Of a stretch of DNA of 23,742 nt, positions 18,440-23,742 are shown one piece after another. The position numbers and the translations under genes were made by a program. Under the pieces are notes generated by a model, which searched no databases, was not told where the DNA came from, and saw only the letters and a list, made by a program, of their open reading frames with translations. Numbering within the stretch: position 1 is the first letter of the stretch; every line of letters starts with the position of its first letter. The stretch spans positions 1 to 23,742 of the forward strand of contig CAXKVR010000227.1 of the NCBI GenBank assembly GCA_964058845.1. Reading direction: 5' to 3'. Source of the stretch: Carex sylvatica. Taxonomy: Eukaryota > Streptophyta > Magnoliopsida > Poales > Cyperaceae.

Positions 18440-19095
18440 TTTATAGATTAGAATATTATTTAGATTGTGGTTCAAATAATTTAGAAATTATTGAATGGAT
18501 GTTGAATATTGTTTAGAAATTTTTTTTTGTTGAATATTTATTTAGAAATAATTTAAAAATTGTTTAGAAATTATTTAGAATGTTTGTTGTATGACTCAAA
18601 TATTTTTTTGAATATTTGTTGTATGACTCGACTATTGTTTAGAATATTTGTTGAATATTTGTTTAGAAATTGTTTATAAATAATTTAGAAATTGTTTAGA
18701 AATTATTTATAATATTTGTTGTATGACTCGAATATTTTTTAGAATATTTTTTAGAATATTTGTTGTATGACTTGACTATTGTTTAGATTTTAAGATTGTT
18801 TATATTGTGGTTCAAATAATTTAGAAATTATTGAATGGTTGTTGAATATTGTTTAGAAAAAAAAAATTGTTGAATATTTATTTAGAAATATTTGTTTAGA
18901 AATTGTTTATAAATAATTTAGAAATTGTTTAGATTGTGTTTAGAATATTTGTTGTATGACTCGAATATTTTTTAGAATATTTGTTGTATGACTCGACTAT
19001 TGTTTATAAATTATTTAGAATATTTGTTGAATATTTATTTAGAAATTGTTTAGAAATAATTTAGAAATTGTTTACAATATTTGTTGTATGACTTG
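18440..19095 (+). repeat. AT-rich minisatellite built on an 11-bp module
   Basis: Blocks of exact 11-bp steps (TTTAGAAATTG, TTTAGAAATAA, TTTAGAAATTA, TTTATAAATAA, TTTAGAATATT) alternate with a spacer word TGTTGTATGACTCGACTATTG or its TCGAATATT variant, present about seven times (near 18589, 18619, 18718, 18758, 18949, 18982, 19080). A higher-order duplication is also visible: GTGGTTCAAATAATTTAGAA recurs at 18467 and 18807, 340 bp apart, with similar sequence following. No coding frame is maintained. Confidence 0.9.
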
Positions 19096-19143
19096 AATAT
19101 TGGCTAGAAATTTATTTATATATGTTGTTGTTAAGTCAATTTC

Positions 19144-19162
19144 ATTGATTGATTGATTGATG
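19144..19162 (+). repeat. Short (ATTG)n microsatellite
   Basis: ATTGATTGATTGATTGATG lies just after the minisatellite. Confidence 0.8.
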
Positions 19163-19169
19163 ATTTTGT

Positions 19170-19771
19170 TATCTATAAATGAGGAGGGAATATAGTTTTT
19201 GTGTTCCGCCCACTTTTGTTGAATATTTGTGGTTATACATTTAGAGGATAAACTTTAATAATACACTGATTATATTATTAAATAAATCTAAATTGATAAT
19301 AGCTTAAAATATTTTTAAAACACAATAGTAAGTAGTTACTAAGATGATTTATAAGGTAATTGTAGATTTTTGAAAGACTTCATAACGAATGTTTTTAATC
19401 CTCAAAATTAATAAAAAAAAATCACGATTGTTCAACCTCATCTAACGACTTCTCACCATATACTATTTTCTCATTTTTTTTGTATGAAAATTTTGATGGC
19501 GATATGCAGGAAAGATTGGATTCCTGGAAAATATTTGCTTAAATATCTTATTCGTATACTCTGAATGTATATTATTTACCATTATTTCTGTCAACTGTTC
19601 AACAGTTCAAGTTATAAGGAGTCAAATAATTGTTTTTCAAATATATATCCAACCGCAGTTTCTAAGTATTTAATATCTAATTTTTATTTTCAACATTAAT
19701 ATTTAAAAATTTAAAATTTGTTTATAACCTTTAACAATACTATTCATCAGTATTTAAATTTTAAATATGCA
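19170..19771. other. AT-rich spacer, no gene seen
   Basis: No open frame or structured repeat of note between the minisatellite and the foldback element. Confidence 0.5.
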
Positions 19772-20534
19772 TAATTTTAACTCCTAACTAGTTTTGTTTT
19801 TAAGCTAAAAAGAAAGATTTTTTTCACCCACATTTTTTTTTCCTCTTATTATTCTTGTCCATTTTTCCGACGATCGGTTATGAATTTTGTGAATCTAAAA
19901 ATACAAACATTTTCTACTCGATTTTCTTTTTCAAATGAGATCCATGAAGAAATATTTTTGAGTTATTTTCAAGTAATTTTTTTTTTAAAGTAAAGCTCAT
20001 GCGCATTTTAAATTATCAAGCTTAAATATTTTTGATTTATTTTCAAGTAGTTTTTTTTTTTTAAAGTAAAGCTCATGCGCATTTTAAATTATCAAGCTTT
20101 TAAATCTCAGACTATAACCTTGTAAAGTTGACATGAAATCTATTTTAATATTTAACACAACTACTTTAAACGGTTGTAGACAAAGATTTTATCGTGCGAT
20201 ACTATATGATCGACATCAGAGGTTTAAACACTAGAACGTAGTAGTTTAAAATGATATACATCATACGTTTAAATGGTTGTAGACTAAAGTTTAAAAGTTT
20301 GAGAATTTAAAGTGCTTATGAGCTTTACTTTAAAAAAAATACTACTTGAAAATAACTCAAAAATATTTATTGATGGATCTCATTTGAAAGAGAAAATCGA
20401 GTACAAAACGTTTGTATTTTTAGATTCACAAAATAATCATGCGTCATCGGAAAAATGAACGGAAATGATCAAAGAAAAAAAAATAGGTGAAATTATTTTT
20501 GGCTTGAAGACAAAAATATTTGAGAGTTAAAACT
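19772..20534. mobile_element. Foldback/MULE-like element with ~200-300-bp inverted arms
   Basis: The left arm (for example CATTTTTCCGACGATCGG at about 19860, TTTTGTGAATCTAAAAATAC at about 19884, AAATGAGATCCATGAAGAA at about 19934) matches the reverse complement of the right arm (GTATTTTTAGATTCACAAAA at about 20413, GATGGATCTCATTTGAAAG at about 20372, CATCGGAAAAATG at about 20445). Similarity continues outward to TTTTAACTC/GAGTTAAAA near 19777 and 20528. The left arm carries an internal 74-bp tandem duplication. The centre has a direct repeat TTTAAACGGTTGTAGACAAA (20165) / TTTAAATGGTTGTAGACTAA (20268). Long arms suggest a non-autonomous Mutator-like or foldback element. Exact ends and target duplication were not resolved. 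Confidence 0.75.
19950..20099 (+). repeat. 74-76-bp tandem duplication inside the left arm of the foldback element
   Basis: Both copies (19950-20023 and 20024-20099) run from AAATATTTTTGA through AAAGTAAAGCTCATGCGCAT to TTATCAAGCTT. They differ mainly in the length of the T run. The right arm has only one equivalent, so the duplication came after the inverted repeat formed. Confidence 0.9.
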
Positions 20535-21098
20535 ACTCAAATTAGTTAGATAAAATAAAATATTTTTTCGATTAAACTAGTTGAGATACATTCAGATTAT
20601 CAGATATAATTGCTCAGGTGGCCAGAACATTACCCCAAGTCATAATCATAGTACCGCTGGATTAGCCGTTTTGTTTGCTAACAACAAAATATATAAGGAC
20701 CAATTTGAAAATTCGTCGGTGGATCTATTAAAAATTCCTTAATCTATCTCCGCTACACAAAACAAAAAACTTGAGAAAGCATGTTTTATAAAAGCATCTA
20801 ATTAAAAACGGAAAAATGTTATCCTCTTTTTTTATTTTTTATTTGCACTTATCTATCTTATTTAAAACACTACCAGAGGCAGACAATGTCAAAGTCATAA
20901 TTCAAGTCTACAAGCTCTTATATAAAATCAATAATCCAATTTCTCTGTTTATTTTTATTTTTCTTTATTTAACAATTTCTAGAACAAAAGAACGACAGTG
21001 TAAAATTTCCACCAATTTTAAGATGAAATAGATTCCTTTTCGTTCTTCTAACAACCTAATTAAAATCGGGAAAACAAATCTTGCATCATTTACTCGTA
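20535..21098. other. Spacer, no gene seen
   Basis: AT-rich. The plus-strand open frame at 20816-21031 is rich in Phe/Ile/Leu/Lys with no recognisable domain and looks random. The CCCCAAGTC at about 20634 resembles the terminus of the 21099-21488 element and may be a fragment of the same family. Confidence 0.45.
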
Positions 21099-21488
21099 GC
21101 AAGTCTGGGGTAAAGGTTTTAGGAGAGCAGTGTTGACTTCATGCAGTGCACGTAGCATATATATTACTGTTTTGATTCTATAGTCCGTATCATAGTAATA
21201 AAATCTGCGAATAATTTGGATTTGATATGTTGGCAGATCAATCCGCGTATTATTCGGTTTTCCAAAATTTTCACGAACTATTCGCGAATTTTTCACTAAC
21301 ATTTCACAATATATATTTTTTCTTTGCTTTCAGTTAGAATTTTTATTTCTCTCAATATATAATTCTGAATTATATTTGAGTTATTCCAAAATTACGAACC
21401 TTTTTCGAATCATTAAGTTTTGCCACTATAATCCGTACTCTGCATGAAGCCAAAACTGCTCTGATAAAGTCTTTACCCCAAGTCTTGC
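21099..21488. mobile_element. ~390-bp MITE with ~55-bp terminal inverted repeats
   Basis: The left arm starts GCAAGTCTGGGGTAAAGGTT, continuing with GAGAGCAGTGTTGACTTCAT and GCAGTGCACG. The right end, reverse-complemented, reads GCAAGACTTGGGGTAAAGAC, then CAGAGCAGTTTTGGCTTCAT and GCAGAGTACGG. Beyond the right end the sequence CTTGCCCCTG would give an hAT-like CAGGGGCAAG terminus, but the left end does not preserve it. No target duplication was identified. The minus-strand open frame at 21090-21302 is a by-product of this repeat. Confidence 0.75.
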
Positions 21489-22222
21489 CCCTGGTCCACA
21501 CCACTTAAATCCTCTGTACCTTTACAAAGACAGCATAAATATTTGCCGCAACTATGCTTGAAATCTCAATGTCATAATAATTACTTACCATCATGATCTT
21601 ATTTTTTTTTTCAGGAAACATGTAATTGAGTTGTCCCAAAAGCCATTAAGACCAAATTCATGTCACGGTCCCAACAACAGGCCATGATTAGGCCTAGTTA
21701 ACGGATCCAACTACTAGCTAGCGGTCAGAGTGGCGACGCAGCAATGCCTTGTCCCTGATTTCCAAACCTACTATTTAACATGAAAAGAGTTCAAATGCCA
21801 CCATTTTTTTGTACTTTCACTATATTGTTTTTTTTTTTTAATTAAAAATTAAAATAAAATTATTGAATATGATCTACATCATTTTAACTATGCACATGTA
21901 AAAAATTATGACATTTCAATGTTATTTTGATTGTCATCAAGAGCTTTAAATAACGTACTAATGTGGATAATTTTTAGACATTGATTTTTTAATTTATTGA
22001 TTCACATAAAATAAAATTAAAATGTGATAATTTTTTATGAGCATAGAAAGAAAATAACATAGATCACATCTAACGGTTTTATTTTAACTTTTAAGTTTTA
22101 AATTTTGAGTTATTAAAATTTTAAAAAATAAAGACGTAGTGGAGGTACAAAAAATGGAGGCATTTGAACCCTTCTCATTTAACATATACAATTTTATCAT
22201 TTATTAACTATACATGTAACAT
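21489..22222. other. Spacer, no gene seen
   Basis: AT-rich, mostly poly-T/poly-A rich sequence with no open frames or terminal repeats recognised. Confidence 0.45.
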
Positions 22223-22231
22223 GTGGATAGT

Positions 22232-22419
22232 GAAAATAAATCTGCTGTTATTCTTCAGGAATTACATATCCTGCTATTCCAAATCCAGTTCTTTACTTTA
22301 TGAAATGTACAAATTTCAAAATTAATAGTTTTTTGTGCACGAATCTCAAAATAAATGAAGGGATGAATTTAAAATAGCAGGTTATGTGATTCCTGAAGAA
22401 TCACATCAGATTTATTTCC
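22232..22419. mobile_element. 188-bp MITE with ~47-bp inverted arms and a 9-bp target duplication
   Basis: The left arm GAAAATAAATCTGCTGTTAT, TCTTCAGGAATTACATATCC and TGCTATT matches the reverse complement of the right end (GGAAATAAATCTGATGTGAT, TCTTCAGGAATCACATAACC, TGCTATT) with about 5 differences in 47. The flanks are GTGGATAGT (22223-22231) and GTGGATGGT (22420-22428), a 9-bp direct repeat with one change. A 9-bp duplication and G-starting termini fit a Mutator-like MITE. An 8-bp reading would fit hAT. Confidence 0.82.
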
Positions 22420-22428
22420 GTGGATGGT

Positions 22429-22823
22429 GGATTCCTAAGCAATAGAATCGAGAACAAAAGAAAAGAAAAGATTGCAAGTACATTAGCTTAATAGAAGAAT
22501 GAAAAATTAGTTGATTTGAAATTTATTAAAATAATCATAATTGATTAAATGAAGAGAGGAATTTGGGGAAGTTACACTGTGCCACTGTGGAATGTGGATC
22601 CACCGATAATTGACATTGCACCAGAAGCTACACAAGTAGTTGTATATATTAATTGATTCCTCCTGTTCAAGACATGACAAAAGCTGTGATTTTTATTTTC
22701 TATTTTCTATTTATTTATTTATTGTTGACATAAATGAATGGACTATATATTATTTTAAGTTAATGTAAGCTATGCCAACAATTTGTCTTGCCTATTGGTT
22801 GTCAAACATAAGAGTGCATATCT
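22429..22823. other. Spacer between two MITEs, no gene seen
   Basis: AT-rich sequence, no open frame of note. Confidence 0.45.
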
Positions 22824-23146
22824 CCGAAAAATTTTATTTATACCATAATAAAAAAAAAAACTAAAACACTCTGATTTTGAGATAATTCCACATTTATTCG
22901 GGCCATCAAGTCAATCTACAGCTCGATTTTTGGAGGACCGCAGATTGGCTTGGCAGCCCTCAAAAACTAAAAAATGCACAGTAATATTAAATATATTTAG
23001 GCTTTGAGAGACCACCAAACCAATCTGAGACCCCCTCCAAGAATGAAGCCGCATATTAATTTGGAGGTCCTGGTAGATGTGAAATTTCTCGTAATTTGAG
23101 GTGTTTTGATTTTTTTTTTTTTAAGTGGTATAAATAAAAATTTCGG
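22824..23146. mobile_element. ~323-bp foldback MITE, self-complementary over most of its length
   Basis: The left end CCGAAAAATTTTATTTATAC pairs with the right end GTATAAATAAAAATTTCGG (to 23146). Pairing continues through CTAAAACACTCTGATTTTGA / TTTGAGGTGTTTTGATTTTT and further inside between GGAGGACCGCAGATTGGCTT (about 22931) and AACCAATCTGAGACCCCCTC (about 23019). The arms therefore reach about 150 bp each with a small loop, an architecture that can yield hairpin small-RNA precursors. Target duplication is not clear (GCATAT and GTATAT words flank the element). Confidence 0.8.
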
Positions 23147-23742
23147 TACGTATATACTTTAAAACTGATGCCACGCAAATAGAAAAGATAAGATATTCAT
23201 ATTACCTTCAAAATTCAAATTAGGTCAAAGTAATCAACCTTGCAGTGAGATTTGGATCTTATACAAATATGCTACCCATACATGACTTTAAAAATTAATT
23301 AATACGAAAGGTATTTTATTTAGTTGTGTTAAAAGTATTTGATACGAACAACTAGAATTTAGAATTTAAATTTAAATTCAATATATGAAGCCTACAAAGG
23401 AAGAACGTACAGCGTCAGGCTCCCACTTAATCAAACCTAACAGCTTAAACAAAGGAAGAAGTTCAGAAGAACCCAATTTATTATGGGCCGCATGCTTGAA
23501 AGACATATGAAACCAACGATTTCTACTATTTTGTTTCTTTCAATTTAAATATTTCAAGCACTTGTCTTGACTTTGAAAATATGGCCATGGAAATGTCTTC
23601 AAATACGGTTTTGGCTTCAGACGTCAACAATGCACCAAATATTTCATGAAAATCCCGCGCTCTGACTCCAATTTTCTTGTCTTTTATTTTCTTTAAAATA
23701 TATATATTTTTTTTTTTTTGAAATACTTGATAGTTACTATCA
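23147..23742. other. Right-edge sequence, no confirmed gene
   Basis: It contains a 43-codon minus-strand open frame (23506-23378) whose composition is less AT-driven than its surroundings but which I could not assign. TTGACTT at about 23568 resembles a WRKY W-box, of unknown relevance. Nothing else was recognised up to the edge. Confidence 0.4.

Noticed and set aside
18440..19095. CRISPR-like array of repeats and spacers
   Set aside because: The units are 11-bp AT modules with no unique spacers, in a plant nuclear context. This is a minisatellite.
20600..20800. Retroelement-like words (GCTCAGGTGGCCAGAACA...)
   Set aside because: Too short and with no paired terminal repeat or coding frame to define an element.
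20816..21031. Plus-strand open frame of 71 codons
   Set aside because: Phe/Ile/Leu/Lys-rich as expected from random AT-rich DNA, with no motif and no neighbouring support.
1..23742. tRNA genes
   Set aside because: No stretch combined A-box, anticodon arm and B-box features with a closing acceptor stem. The GGATTTAAATCTC in the element at 5990 is only a faint B-box look-alike.

Overview
The window looks like nuclear DNA of a flowering plant, probably a eudicot. It is strongly A+T-rich. The coding regions are split by GT-AG introns, the two recognisable genes have close plant homologues, and the spacers are packed with decayed transposons, minisatellites and one solo LTR. I did not identify the species.

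Layout. (a) 1-488, minus strand: first coding exon (50 codons plus 1 nt) and part of intron 1 of an MFSD5/molybdate-anion-transporter-like major facilitator gene. The rest lies off the left edge. A pyrimidine-rich leader (purine-rich on the plus strand) sits just upstream. (b) About 650-7250: a 6.6 kb spacer without a recognisable gene, holding hAT-like 'CAGGGGCGGA' relics and a GAATAGC-rich MITE at 4124-4440. (c) 7320-12036, minus strand: a complete seven-exon MYG1-family gene (DHH-type phosphoesterase/exonuclease fold, 379 codons), which I joined exon by exon. Its intron 6 is 2.3 kb and carries TE debris. A perfect 42-bp palindrome and two GGCCCA elements lie upstream of its start. (d) About 13490-14745, plus strand: an ankyrin-TPR pseudogene of the Arabidopsis TPR10 type, with frameshifts and three in-frame stops, followed by a 37-39-bp tandem repeat. 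(e) 15098-15385: an isolated degenerate 5S rRNA sequence whose 3' tip starts an 88-bp tandem duplication. (f) 16037-18264: an array of six dyad-symmetric units of about 34 bp, interrupted by a 2,040-bp solo LTR with TG...CA ends, a TATA box and a perfect 5-bp target duplication. (g) 18300-19095: a purine-rich tract, then a minisatellite built on an 11-bp module. (h) 19770-23146: four separate inverted-repeat elements (foldback/MITE type), one with a 9-bp target duplication and one self-complementary over most of its length.

Functionally, only the two minus-strand genes look alive. As I recall, their homologues are also neighbours in Arabidopsis (AT3G49310/AT3G49320), so the pair may be conserved microsynteny that has been expanded by transposons. 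I found no evidence for a new multi-gene system. The most distinctive signals are structural: the perfect palindrome at a gene promoter, the dyad array split by a solo LTR, and the 11-bp-phased AT minisatellite.
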